Shown: positions 48,498 through 58,699 of the stretch, piece by piece
Position numbering within the stretch: the stretch's first letter is position 1
How the letters are laid out: each line of letters starts with the position of its first letter
Origin: Polyodon spathula
Lineage: Eukaryota > Chordata > Actinopteri > Acipenseriformes > Polyodontidae
Assembly (NCBI RefSeq): GCF_017654505.1
Contig: NC_054536.1
Location: 27,734,512 to 27,798,511 of the forward strand
Length of the DNA: 64,000 nt
Direction: 5' to 3'
Position numbers and translations under genes: made by a program
The notes under the pieces: model-generated
What the model was told of the DNA's origin: nothing
What the model saw: the letters and a program-made list of their open reading frames with translations, nothing else
Database searches by the model: none

Positions 48498-49261
48498 GGC
48501 TACAAAGTCAATCAAAATCCAGCATAAAAAAAGTGAAAATTCCTGAATGAAAATGAAAACCCCACTAGCACAGGTCACATGGTATGGCCGTCATATTGGA
48601 TTGTGCTTGATTTTTTGAAGATTTTCAAAACTCTTGGTCTCATGAATGGAAAATAGAACAGCTGTGAAACTTTGTCTACGGATTTTGTGTAAAACACTTA
48701 AATGAAAACTCCACAGGAATCCTTTGGCTGATTGACATGAATCTTGGTATACTCTAACTTTGTACTGCCCTCTATCAGAGCTATTAAGAAAAAGTTGCCA
48801 CAAGCCAATCAAATTTCAGCTGTATTTAATATGCATTTTTTTCAAGTATATAATAAGGTGAAACCTGTGCCATATATGTGATTAGATTATAGAATATTTA
48901 TGTTTACAGTTTTGTTAAATTTACGTCGATCCAAGATGGCCGATATGGACCAAACAAAATCTGGAGTCTAAAATGTTGCTCAAAATTTCTCGACACTTAA
49001 TACATGGGTAAAAGCCTATGAGGACATGATCCTGAGTGAAAATGGTGCGGACCTGTCACACAATATGGCGCCATATTAGTTTTTGACGATATTCAAATAT
49101 CTTTTCTGAAACCACTTATTGCATAGCTGTGCAACTTGGTGTATAAAATCATATACTAATGTACATTAATTGTTACAAATAATACATTTTCTTAAAGAAT
49201 TTACTTTGTTTGATACCATATTTTGTTGTGCTGTAAATGCTTGGAAGCCTTAACGTTGCTT
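48498..49261. repeat. Dispersed element bounded on both sides by ATT tracts
   Basis: About 760 bp lies between two (ATT)n tracts. It starts AGGCTACAAAG, contains CCAAGATGGCCGATATGG and ATATGGCGCC words, and ends GGAAGCCTTAACGTTGCTTGCAACTTCTA. The TTATTAGGC start and the GATGGCCG words parallel the element at 29018-29680, so the two may be related families. No ORF with a domain. Confidence 0.45.
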
Positions 49262-49335
49262 GCAACTTCTAATTATTATTATTATTATTAATAATAATAA
49301 ATAATAATAATATAATAATAATAATAATAATAATA
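49262..49335. repeat. Interrupted (ATT)n/(AAT)n microsatellite
   Basis: ATT units switch to AAT units near 49290, giving a small inverted arrangement, and continue to 49335. Confidence 0.95.
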
Positions 49336-50150
49336 AGATTTTATTTCTCAGCAGATGCCCTTATCCAGGGTAACTTACAATTGTTACAAAATCAAAGTAC
49401 ACAATACAGAATATCACATTACAGATAAGCGTAGTTGTAAAGTACATTAAAATCAGTAGCAAAAGATCAAAATGAAATAAGAGCAAAAAATAGAGAATAC
49501 TTACATGTAAGAGCAGGTTCGACTAAGAGCAGTTAACTTATAATAAAACTAATTAGCTTATACGAGTAAAGTCCAGTATACGCACATAGTAAATATGATG
49601 AATGGATAAGAATGATTTAAAATAAAAGCAATTACAAAAAACGTGAGTACAGTTACCTATAAGAGTAAAGTTAAATACAAGATAAAGGAAGTAATTCTAA
49701 TTAAGAGCATTCATAGAATACGACAAGGTATGGAGCAGTTCAGTGCAAGTAAAGGCTGATGCAAGTACTGGTACAATATATATAGTCCATATAGTCCAGT
49801 ATAGTTGAGAGTTGTGAGGGTTACAGATGCTGTCTGAACAGGTATGTTTTGAGGAGGCACCGGAAGGTGGTCAGGGACTGAACATTCATGATATCCATCG
49901 GTAAGTTGTTCCACCACTGAGGGACAAGGGTGGAGAAGGAGCAGGCTCTGGAAGCAGAGGGGAGGGGGTACAGCTAATCTGCCGATGGTGAAGGAGTGGA
50001 GGGTGCGAGAGGGGGTATATAGAGAAATTATAATCTGGAGATAGGAGGGAGCAGAAAGGTGAAGACAGCGATAGGTGAGTTAAAGAGATTTGGATTGGGT
50101 TCCAGCAGCAATAAGGAGACAGTGCATAGAGTGGAGACCTGTTGCCACCC
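49336..50150 (-). repeat. Dispersed repeat with LINE-like tail
   Basis: TTTTATTTCTCAGCAGATGCCCTTATCCAGGGTAACTTACAATTG is the reverse complement of a fish LINE-type tail (…CCTGGATAAGGGCATCTGC…) and adjoins a simple repeat, as such tails do. The right part (GTTCCACCACTGAGGGACAAGGGTGGAGAAGG and following) is a GC-rich block I recognise as a common fish repeat. No intact reading frame is seen. Confidence 0.5.
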
Positions 50151-50164
50151 ACAATTTTTATGCT

Positions 50165-50305
50165 AAGTAGATTTTTTCTGGCTAACATATTTGCTTCTAA
50201 TTAGTTATTAAATAGGGCGTGACACTTTGGGAAATAAATTCGCAATCATTTCAATTTTCCTCCCGCAATTCTGGCCAAATTACTGCCACTTAGTAAATGA
50301 GGCCC
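50165..50305. repeat. MITE-like end (AAATGAGGCCC)
   Basis: Ends CTTAGTAAATGAGGCCCTA, the reverse complement of the start of the repeat at 8211. It is preceded by AT-rich non-coding sequence. The other end is not identified. Confidence 0.35.
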
Positions 50306-51305
50306 TAACAGTGAGAGGATGGCTATTCAAATAACCATTAAATAGCCTATATTTTAAATGGTTAAATTAGTCTTATCGATTATTTAGCAATGTGTCCTGG
50401 TTTTGTGCTTTGAAAATCTGGTCACCCTACTGGCTGTGAACTGATAAACTTACAATTTATAGAGGAACATCTTTCCATTTAACTTAAGTGCAAGCACCAC
50501 TGCTGAAAGTAAGCTAGTACGGCCCAGTGCAGTGTACCGGCAGTACATTTTGTCAAGGTAATTTTATATTTTGGCTTATCGATTGTTTACTATACAATCT
50601 TTTTCCATGTATTTCAAATCCTTTCCTGCCTCCTGGCTTCTTCTTGCTTGTCTGGTTACTAATTGTTATTGATGTTTAAGTAAAATAACTTGTAGTCACT
50701 CAGGTCCCGTTCGTGTGACTTATGATGACAGAGAGGGTGGTCGTCATGGTAACTGTCACAGGGTCGATCGGTGACATTCAGCTACATTCAGTGCAGGAAG
50801 AAGCATTCCTGAAAAAACCCCAAAAATACTCCTCGCACTGAACAGGGGGATCAGCATACCTGTCAAGAGTGAATTTTCAAAATAAGGGACACTTTATAAA
50901 CTGAAATCTTAGTGGCCTGAATTGAAGTGAATACCTTCATAAGACAAAGACATACAATTATTCCACTTTATTATTTGGTAGAATGATAGAATGTGATATG
51001 CTGCTCATTCTAATTGCTTTTAAGAAGGAAAAATATCAAAACAGGAAAACAACCATGAGATGCTTCGCAATCAAAACAAACTATACAAGGTAACACCACT
51101 CGGAAGTGTACATTTTGCGTGTAGTTTAGTACATATTCTGAGGAAACAAGTGGAGCAAAAACAGCTTTATTTTTTCTGCAAAAGTACAAAACTGAATTGG
51201 TGTGCTCAACAAGATAATAGCCGAGTAGGCCTAATTGCTTAGGTTGTGTTAGCGCCATTCAAAAATAAATTAAACAATCTTATGTATTATTTGTTTAATC
51301 ATTCT
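50306..51305. other. Unassigned sequence
   Basis: No gene. GTACCGGCAGTAC at about 50536 and CTGTCAAGAGTGAATTTTC near 50860 look like fragments of DNA-transposon ends, not enough to define elements. Confidence 0.35.
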
Positions 51306-51309
51306 GATT

Positions 51310-52110
51310 ATGGGGGTTATTCATAAAAATAGTTGGCATTTCCAGAACGTCCCATTAATATAGTGTGATATTTTGTTTTTTTGTCTGATTCATAAAGCCA
51401 CCGCCAGGATAAATAAAGTGACAGCCATATAGTACCGGCATGCTATAAGTCACGGAAAAAATTACTAGCAAGTTTCCAGCAACCAATAAAATGTAGTATT
51501 CAAATTAAGTTTGACATAGCTGACAGTGAATATTATTTTGTGGCAGCATGGATTGTGGAAATAAAAACAATCAGCAAGAAAGGCAAAGAAAGCTAATATT
51601 CTTCGCTGATGAACTTAATATTCTTAATATTCTGAGAGAAGAGGTTGTGGCAAATGCACAGAAATTGTTTGGAGAAAAAATGTGTTGTATAAAACAGAGA
51701 AAAAAATTGGGCACAGATAACAGAACATGTCAACGCTGTCTCATCTGTACAACGAAGCGTCTTGGATTGTCAAAAGAGGTGGCAAGACAAAAGAGGCAAA
51801 GTTATAAAAAATCAGCTCAGCACCATACAGAAGCTATCAGAACGGGTGGTGGATGTTCTGCTGCCATTTTAACACCAGCAAAGGAGGCTGTACTTAGTGT
51901 AATTTCAAATGAAACAGTTGTTGGATTAGAAGGACACGAGACATCTATCAAGTCAATGCAACACTGTGCCACGGTGCAAGAACTTACAACTTCAGTACAT
52001 TGGAGAGGGCATTCTGGATGCAAATCAGATTGCAGAAAACAATAATACAACTTTTTCGATATCAGTGTTTTTTTCAGCACCATGAAGGGGTCACATCAGG
52101 AGGTAAAGAA
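51310..52110 (+). mobile_element. Harbinger-associated element carrying a MYB-like ORF
   Basis: GGGGGTTATTCATAAAA at about 51310 has the look of a DNA-transposon end and is followed by a compact non-coding leader and the MYB-like ORF. A candidate reverse-complement end (TTTATTTATAAACCCG) lies at about 52557-52572 but matches weakly. The nuclease gene is not present, so this would be a non-autonomous relic. Boundaries are approximate. Confidence 0.45.
51548..52045 (+). CDS. Harbinger MYB/SANT-like DNA-binding protein (accessory ORF), degenerate
   Basis: The 165-codon frame starts MDCGNKNNQQERQRK and runs ADELNILNILREEVVANAQKLFG. A basic segment with GLSKEVARQKRQSYKK follows, then LTPAKEAVLSVISNETVVGLEGHET. 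This layout, an N-terminal MYB/SANT-like helix set, a basic K-W-x-x-L/K-R-rich middle and the LTPAEE.VLS...V.GI-type motif, matches the accessory protein of vertebrate Harbinger elements (related to NAIF1). That protein binds element ends and imports the nuclease to the nucleus. Conserved aromatic positions seem altered (QKRQSY instead of a Trp form), and the region between 60 and 80 is cysteine-rich and atypical, so it is probably decayed although still open. Confidence 0.6.
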   Translation: MDCGNKNNQQERQRKLIFFADELNILNILREEVVANAQKLFGEKMCCIKQRKKLGTDNRTCQRCLICTTKRLGLSKEVARQKRQSYKKSAQHHTEAIRTGGGCSAAILTPAKEAVLSVISNETVVGLEGHETSIKSMQHCATVQELTTSVHWRGHSGCKSDCRKQ

Positions 52111-52720
52111 CTGTCTAAATGAGGGAGGATAGGTAGAGGACACCTATACAGATCAGGGACCATCTCTGCAACCCAGAACCCTCCAATGTCAAAATTATTG
52201 GTGTATTTTTGTAATACATTTACAAAGATACACCAACGTGCATAAACACTATGTTAAAGAAACTATTCATTGTTATTCATTGTACTACATCAAAATGCAA
52301 TCTATTCTAGATTGGTTTTGTTACAAAGTGGTGGCAAGCAACATAAATTAATATTCATTTCACATGAAAAAAGGTTATACATAAAGGGTTAACAAGGAGT
52401 AGAATACAAATCAGAAAAGGTGAATGCTGTATCATGAGATTAGAGCTGTCTTGTCTACAGAGCTGTGGATAAAAATTTCAATATGGCATGGTTTAATTGT
52501 ATTATATTCATAAATAACTAATAGAAGCTTGGCAAGTAGCAGATCATTTTTCTGCTTTATTTATAAACCCGCTAGTCCATGATATTTTGATATTGATTAT
52601 TGCTTAGCATATTACATATAAGCTAAATTTAAAACACAGCACAATTATTAGCTTTCTAAGTATTCTGGGGTAAATTGCAACGTAACCAATTTAGATACCA
52701 TGCAATCAGAAGACATTACT

Positions 52721-52940
52721 TTTTTTTTGCCTGCAAATGCCTGGTAAGCCGAGGACAAACTGGCCGATCTAAGCCCCGCCCCAAGTGGTGCTCGGCCAAT
52801 TGTGCGCTGCCCCCTGGGAACTCCTGTCCACGGTCGGCAGTGGAATAGCTTGGACTCAAACCAGCGATCTCCAGGCTATAGGGCGCATCCTGCACTCCAC
52901 ACGGAGCGCCTTTACTGGATGCGCCACTCAGCAGCCCCCC
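52721..52940 (-). repeat. tRNA-derived SINE with perfect 13-bp target-site duplication
   Basis: AGAAGACATTACT occurs at 52708-52720 and again at 52941-52953, exactly flanking the element. On the minus strand it begins GGGGGGCTGCTGAGTGGC, with an A-box-like GTGGCGCATCCAG and a B-box-like GGTTTGAGTCC (near 52850-52860). It ends in an A-rich tail, seen here as the T-run at 52721-52728. The GGCGCATCC and GGCCGAGCACC words are typical of sturgeon SINEs as I remember them. The intact duplication implies a fairly recent insertion. Confidence 0.9.
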
Positions 52941-52953
52941 AGAAGACATTACT

Positions 52954-53653
52954 GATTGCAGCATAAGACATTTTATTAGACATTGGATTTTTAAGTATTG
53001 TTTACATTATTGCCTGTGCCTGTTTTCTCCCTCCATCCCTATGATGCTAGTGGATTTTTCCTCACAACTCCTGCAGAAATTAACATATTAATTAATAAAA
53101 CATGCACAAAGTAGAGGCTAATACCTAAGAAATCCCAAACAAAACATGTATTGCTATGATTGCATTTACGTATACATATATAAGTGTATTTGCATGCGAG
53201 TGTTTACAAAATGAATCTGAGTTTAGAACCTTTTGCAAACTTTGCACTACAGAAAATTTTTATAAAACTAGACCTCTGATATATATACTAAATAAATACC
53301 ATCCTTAAATACCAGTAGTTCTATTTCCTAAACAAATACAATGTATTGTAAATGTGCTACAGATGTAAACTTAAATGTCAGTACTTACGGAACACTACAT
53401 TTTTAAATTCAAGGTTGGCAAAGGCATGCTTTTGTCACTTTCCCTTCCAGTTTAACTTTGTGGCTAATCCTATGCACAGTGTCCTCTTTAAAACTCACCT
53501 GGTTGTTTCCAAGACTTCTGCCCCACCAATGGTCCTTAAAAATGAAGCCTATTGATTGAAGTAAGCCAAAATAATTCAGTGTAAATTTATTCTTATTTAT
53601 AAAGCAATACGAATTACTTAACTAAGCACAACTAATCACTATAAAATAATGAT

Positions 53654-53654
<1 letters not shown>
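52954..53654. other. Unassigned sequence
   Basis: No gene or repeat recognised. Confidence 0.45.

Positions 53655-53718
<64 letters not shown>
53655..53718. repeat. (TA)n microsatellite at outer edge of palindrome left arm
   Basis: About 32 TA units. A shorter TA tract (58144-58173) lies at the mirror position of the right arm. Confidence 0.97.
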
Positions 53719-53722
<4 letters not shown>

Positions 53723-53863
53723 TATATTAGAAGCAATTGTGTCTGTCACACGTAGTGTGTCACAGAACGAGGCAATCCACACACAGACGGTGGGTGTGCA
53801 CGAACACGGAACCTCTCGCACTAAAGCATAGCGCCGATACCACTGTACAAAAGATCAGGCTCC

Positions 53864-54475
53864 TGAAAAGTTGTTTTTTCAGCCTGTTGCTATATTTTAG
53901 TCTTTCCTCCAAGGCCACCAAATAAGGGATGTCCATAATAGGCAGTATCACCTCTTCTGGCATTTCGTCCAGATCCACTCTGTTCTGCATCTGAGTGGGA
54001 TTTATTATTTGATTTAATAATCTGGTGTTATGGTCAAGCTTTTTCTCTATGTCCACCAGTACCGTCATGATATGCCTTTCTACAGCTGCAAAAAGAAACA
54101 AGTATTTTGCAATTTATGTAAAACATTCTGAAAAAAAAACAACTGTATCAGTTTAAATCACTCATACAAAGCACTGTAGAGTGTGTTTTAGCCAAGTAGT
54201 ACAATTGATGACAAATAGTATTTGTTGTCTAAATAAGATCACTGCTCGATAAAACTGCCTACCAAAATAAAGCCTAGCTGTCCTCACCTCTCATAATCAT
54301 ATAATCTCATCTGTTGCAGAGGTGTATATAGGAGTGTATAATGGAGGCTTTATCTCTGCGGTGCTCCAGGCCTGGGAAGGGTCATTGGTAAAACCATCCT
54401 CACTGGAGCCACAGGAGGAAGCAGGACAGGTGGAGGTGGAGGTGGAGTTGGTGGCACTGCAACAGATTCATCCTC
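53864..54475 (-). pseudogene. DUF4806-like gene fragment with exon structure
   Basis: On the minus strand a polypyrimidine tract and AG precede 54084. The exon 54084-53864 then encodes a helical stretch (DIEKKLDHNTRLLNQI) and PEEVILPIMDIPYLVALEERL, followed by KKQL. This resembles the DUF4806 domain pattern of an L-P-x-x...L..L-E..L core, preceded by a short coiled coil. An upstream minus-strand segment near 54345-54475 is proline-rich (VPPTPPPPPPVLLPP) with a CTGTTGCAG acceptor-like site. The function of DUF4806 is unknown. Many fish copies lie in transposons. After codon 79 the frame runs into palindrome-arm sequence, so the gene is truncated. Confidence 0.45.
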
Positions 54476-54544
54476 AGATTAATGGCTTGACCAATATTTT
54501 CTGTTTGGTCTGGAATAAATAACATAAATAATATACATTTAAAT

Positions 54545-54720
54545 TATGATGTAACCATATGAAACTGTGGCAAAGAGGTTGATATTGTGCAGGTGCAGGT
54601 GATTAAAAAACAGCAATTGTAATTCAGGTGCAAAGATTTGTTTTATTTATTTTTTAGTCTAGTGACTGACAGCAAAACAAACAGTAAATAATAATGGAAG
54701 TGAGTAAGGACCGTCTCCAA
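54545..54720. repeat. LTR-like fragment
   Basis: CTGTGGCAAAGAGGTTG...GTGCAGGTGCAGG...AATTCAGGTGC resembles LTR starts seen elsewhere in the window (TGTGGCA words at 42264 and, reversed, at 28230). Too short to define. Confidence 0.3.
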
Positions 54721-54779
54721 CCATAGCCTGTACTGGCACCTTGGGGTGAGTGTCAATACAACCTGCCACTTGCCCAGCA

Positions 54780-55310
54780 GCAGCAGATCTTGCTAGTTTA
54801 AAGGTTCCTGGGGTGGATAAGCCGTTCTTGTCCATCGTCTGTCAATATATCCTGCTTCGTTACAGCGACAGCAAATTGGTTGCCCTCTGGAGTCCCAGTG
54901 ATCCACAGCCTGGCAAGTTGATCTCCCTCTCCAAGGAGGTGTGGGTGCCAGACCTTGTGTAGCGGGAGGTCTGCCTGTCGATAAAGGTGCAAACACACAC
55001 CTATCAGTCACTTCATTCTTAACTCTTTCAACCATCCTTTACTCAGCTCTGGCATTTGTTTCTTTACTTCTTGAAGAACAGCCTCTCTCATATCCTCCTT
55101 CCAGGATAAGGACTCACCCAACACATGGCAAGAACTTCCTCCACCCAGCTCTGGCTGCCACGCTTCCTCATAAAGAACCGCCTCCCGTTTGGCTGAAAAA
55201 TAATATTTTGCATCAGAGTATTCATCAATTTTCTTAGCAAATACCAGTTCTTTTCCAGCCAGCCTTGTATTGCATAGGCCTTGACGATCCTAAAGTACAT
55301 TTTTCATCTT
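54780..55310 (-). pseudogene. LTR-retrotransposon gag fragment with mutated zinc knuckle
   Basis: Minus-strand pieces read GKELVFAKKIDEYSDAKYYF and KREAVLYEEAWQPELGGG (about 55150-55260), DMREAVLQEVKKQMPEL (about 55045-55095), and then VKNEVTDRC...RPPATQGLAPTPPWRGR with ICCRCNEAGYIDRRW (about 54840-54885). The last is a CCHC knuckle in which His is Tyr and the final Cys is Trp. The order is capsid-tail, linker, knuckle of a Gypsy-type gag. Frames change several times. Confidence 0.6.
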
Positions 55311-55516
55311 GTTGATCATGTCTTGCTGTGGGTAGTGCTGAAATAAAGCTCCTGCATTGCACTAATGATGTACTTTTTCAGAAACTACAAGCAGGCCACT
55401 GCTAGTCTAACACATGCTTAAACCATGCAAAAGTGTACCAATCCGCCTCAATGACGTTGGTGCCCCCTTGCAAGTGCCACATACTTCAAAACTAATTGAA
55501 AACCCTGCATATATGT

Positions 55517-55517
<1 letters not shown>

Positions 55518-55570
<53 letters not shown>
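55518..55570. repeat. (ATT)n microsatellite in left arm
   Basis: About 18 ATT units, the mirror image of 57541-57610, which is longer. The length difference shows independent slippage after duplication. Confidence 0.97.
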
Positions 55571-55573
<3 letters not shown>

Positions 55574-56181
55574 TAATGTAATAATAGGGGAATAGAAAAA
55601 GTGAAAAAGCAGGCTCATATATATACAGCACATAACAGTGAATGGGAGATATATAATTAAGAGGCACATACAAACATGCAACTATAATATTGAAAGCAGT
55701 TTGTTTTAAATTAACCTCTTACATTTAAATTAAGAGTAAAGGTGGGGAACCTTAATCCCCTGGAGGCACTGATCAAATTAACACCAGATACAATTAAACC
55801 TGGCTGCTGAAACCTCCTGCTGTACACCAGGAGAACACCAGGTAAGGGGCTCCTGTTTCTCTCACAGGTACGCGCGCTCACCCACTGTTTACCATCAGAC
55901 AGTAAGACCATAAGAAAAAACACTTACATACATTTTTTGATTCACTGGTCACTTAATATTTTCTGAAAACTTGACAAGACCCTTTTTTTCAGAATTATTT
56001 TTATTTTCTCCAGTGTTTTTTATTTTCTGGTTCAGTTGCTATAATATATACTGAAGTTCACATTTTTTAAAGCACCTTTTAAAGAACTGTGTGGTGAGGC
56101 TATATAAAACTATTTGTAATCAGTCTGGCCAAAGAAATGTTTGCTGGAATGATACCAGTGATAAGCAACTGCTCATACAGC

Positions 56182-56434
56182 CCACCCAAGTGACCCACAC
56201 ATTAACAAAAACCTCAGACCCACGACAGTCATGGTACAACCTGCAAAATAAAACATATGTAAGATCACTGTTTAGGTGTTCTGAAAAACTGAAGTTTGCC
56301 ATTATCAACATAGGATTGAATGTACCCTCTATTAATTGATGGGTTCTTAATTCAAGTTGCAAATGTTGTTATTGATTTGAAAATGTAATTTGAATAATTT
56401 AGGTCAGATTAGTCCCCCCCCCCCCCACCCCCAA

Positions 56435-56483
<49 letters not shown>

Positions 56484-56960
56484 ACACACACAAGCACAGC
56501 CACAGTTGTCAACTAATTTGGACCCTGTATACAGTATACCCTGTCTTACAAGGGTGTGGCACATAGACAACCTTTACAGTTCTGGTAGGATGATTATCTG
56601 AAAATACATCTTTGTTAATCCTTACATAGAGTTGTTTTATTTATAATTCTTTTGAATGGTAGATGTTGCAAAGAATGATTTGAATTGCAACACATAATTA
56701 TAAATATGACAGCTTTTACTGTAATTTAATGTGATTTACTTGAGCAATGATGGAAAAGGGAAGCTAGAAAAATAACTTCTGGTGGCTGGGGTCTGAGCTG
56801 GCTACTCCAAATCAGCTAAAAGCACCTTACTGAGGCTGTAGGAGAATACCAATAAAACAAAGTACTTAAGAAACACTCTAATCTACTCAGAGCCATTCAA
56901 AACATCATAAACAGTTCAGAGGCAGTAAAAAAAAAAACATGTTAAAGTGTCATTTTAATT
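56182..56960. other. Spacer at the centre of the palindrome
   Basis: 780 bp without coding sequence. It holds a long C-rich tract followed by (CA)n at 56414-56492. No terminal motif marks the inner ends of the arms. Confidence 0.6.
56414..56492. repeat. Poly(C) tract plus (CA)n
   Basis: C-runs of about 12 and over 30, interrupted by ACCCCCAAT, then about 11 CA units. Such tracts are also prone to assembly error. Confidence 0.95.
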
Positions 56961-57545
56961 GCTGTACGAGCAGTTGCTTATCACTTGCATCGTTCCAGCA
57001 AACATTTCTTTGGCCAGACTGATTACAAATTAGTTTTATATAGTCTTACCACACAGTTCTTTAAAAGGTGCTTTTAAAAATGTGAACTTCGATATATATT
57101 ATAGCAATTCAACCAGAAAATAAAAATAATTCTGAAAAAAAAGGGTCTTGTCAAGTTTTCAGAAAATATTAAGTGACCAGTGAATCAAAAAATGTATGTA
57201 AGTGTTTTTTCTTATGGTCTTACTGTCTGATGGTAAACAGTGGGTGAGCGCGCGTACCTGTGAGAGAAACAGGAGCCCCTTACCTGGTGTTCTCCTGGTG
57301 TACAGCAGGAGGTTTCAGCAGCCAGGTTTAATTGTATCTGGTGTTAATTTGATCAGTGCCTCCAGGGGATTAAGGTTCCCCACCTTTACTCTTAATTTAA
57401 ATGTAAGAGGTTAATTTAAAACAAACTGCTTTCAATATTATAGTTGCATGTTTGTATGTGCCTCTTAATTATATATCTCCCATTCACTGTTATGTGCTGT
57501 ATATATATGAGCCTGCTTTTTCACTTTTTCTATTCCCCTATTATT

Positions 57546-57612
<67 letters not shown>

Positions 57613-58140
57613 ACATATATGCAGGGTTTTCAATTAGTTTTGAAGTATGTGGCACTTACAAGGGGGCACCAACGTCATTGAGGCAGATTGGCACATTTTT
57701 GCATAGTTTTTAAGCATGTGTTAGACTAGCAGTGGTCTGCTTGTAGTTTCTGACAAAGTACTTCATTAGTGCAATGCAGGAGCTTTATTTCAGCACTACC
57801 CACAGCACAAGATCAACAAGACTGGCTAGAAAAGAACTGGTATTTGCTAAGAAAATCAATTAATACTCTGATGCAAAATATACTCCTACTACTTTAAATC
57901 ACACACTCATCAGACTGTAGCCTGGTGAGCAAGTCTGGGGCGGACGGGGGAAGGCAGCAGCAGGGCTGGTAGGTAAGTTAAGCACACAGGAAGGCATAGG
58001 CTTGCAAAGGAGCCTGATCTTTTGTACAGTGGTATCGGCACTATGCTTTAGTGTGAGAGGTTCCGTGTTCGTGCACACCCACCGTCTGTGTGTGGATTGC
58101 CTTGTTCTGTGTGATGCACCTGTCTGTGTTAACCAAGATC
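56961..58140 (+). repeat. Right arm of large inverted repeat
   Basis: Matches the reverse complement of the left arm as described for 53727-56181, with a deletion of about 50 bp near 57810 and replacement of the 1.34-kb cassette by about 120 bp (57887-58009). The 57202-57414 frame (70 codons, beginning MFFLMVLLSDGKQW) is identical in translation to minus 55711-55923. It has no domain and is probably not a gene. Confidence 0.85.
57541..57610. repeat. (AAT)n microsatellite in right arm
   Basis: About 22 AAT units, at the mirror position of 55518-55570. Confidence 0.97.
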
Positions 58141-58141
58141 G

Positions 58142-58143
<2 letters not shown>

Positions 58144-58173
<30 letters not shown>
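58144..58173. repeat. (TA)n microsatellite at outer edge of right arm
   Basis: About 15 TA units. Confidence 0.95.
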
Positions 58174-58174
58174 A

Positions 58175-58600
58175 TGGCAGGGAGGGGGTTAAAATCCTCC
58201 CTGCTAAAGACGAGTGCAAATGTGTGTGTTAATAGTTTAATTTTATTGTTAATTGTTAAATTGTCAATTAAATCCAGGTGCAGAGTTTTAAAGAGGCAGA
58301 CAGTCTGTTCTGCACTGCTGAGCAGAAGGAAGCAGGAAGGTGTACTCTGTGAGAGGTATTGTGTGTTACCATGGTACAGTGTGTAAAACAGCGTGTTTGT
58401 TTGCTATTGGGTAAGCAGCTTAGCTGCCGTGTTTATAGTTAGTTTGTTCCTGTATGTTTAGTTAGTGCCTGAGTAAAGCTAGGTGTTTTTTTTGTTTTTT
58501 TTTGTGTATTATTAAAAGTGCACGTAAAAAGAGCTAAAACCTCAAGTTTGTGTTAGTTCTACGTTTTTATAGGGCCAAACGAACGTGAATGAGCGTGGCC
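58175..58600 (+). repeat. Possible LTR adjoining the right arm
   Basis: Begins TGGCAGGGAGGGGGTTAAAATCCTCCCTGCT (a 7-bp GGGAGGG-type inverted repeat near the end) and contains GTATTATTAAAAGTG as a polyadenylation-like signal near 58508. The position is that of a 3' LTR for a retroelement occupying the right arm. No second copy of this sequence is seen at the left arm, so this is tentative. Confidence 0.3.
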
Positions 58601-58631
58601 ATCTTACTATACTAATTTTTTTGTTCAGAAC

Positions 58632-58634
<3 letters not shown>

Positions 58635-58696
<62 letters not shown>
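58635..58696. repeat. (TA)n microsatellite directly before a Tc1-type end
   Basis: About 31 TA units, immediately followed by GTGGACAAAAAAAATGG. Confidence 0.97.

Positions 58697-58699
<3 letters not shown>

Larger units (their letters stand above)
53727..56181 (-). repeat. Left arm of large inverted repeat
   Basis: Its reverse complement matches 56961-58140. Aligned segments are 56181-55204 with 56961-57886, and about 53863-53750 with 58010-58120. The left arm alone holds about 1.34 kb at 53864-55204 (DUF4806-like and gag fragments). The right arm has only about 120 unrelated bases there. Both arms share an ATT/AAT microsatellite and an identical 70-codon open frame. The content (TATA-like ATATATATGAG, gag downstream) suggests a retroelement 5' region reading outward from the centre. 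Confidence 0.85.

Noticed and set aside
47964..48498. ORFs of 133-155 codons with long poly-Ile, poly-Leu or poly-Tyr runs
   Set aside because: They translate (ATT)n microsatellites, and the flanking residues show no domain. The same applies to the IYIY-type frames at 13903, 25472, 53639, 58542 and 63030.
53775..53860. tRNA-like sequence in the outer palindrome arm (GTGCGAGAGGTTCCGTGTTCG)
   Set aside because: It recalls a T-arm with B box, but no acceptor stem or complete cloverleaf can be drawn, so it is not called a tRNA gene.
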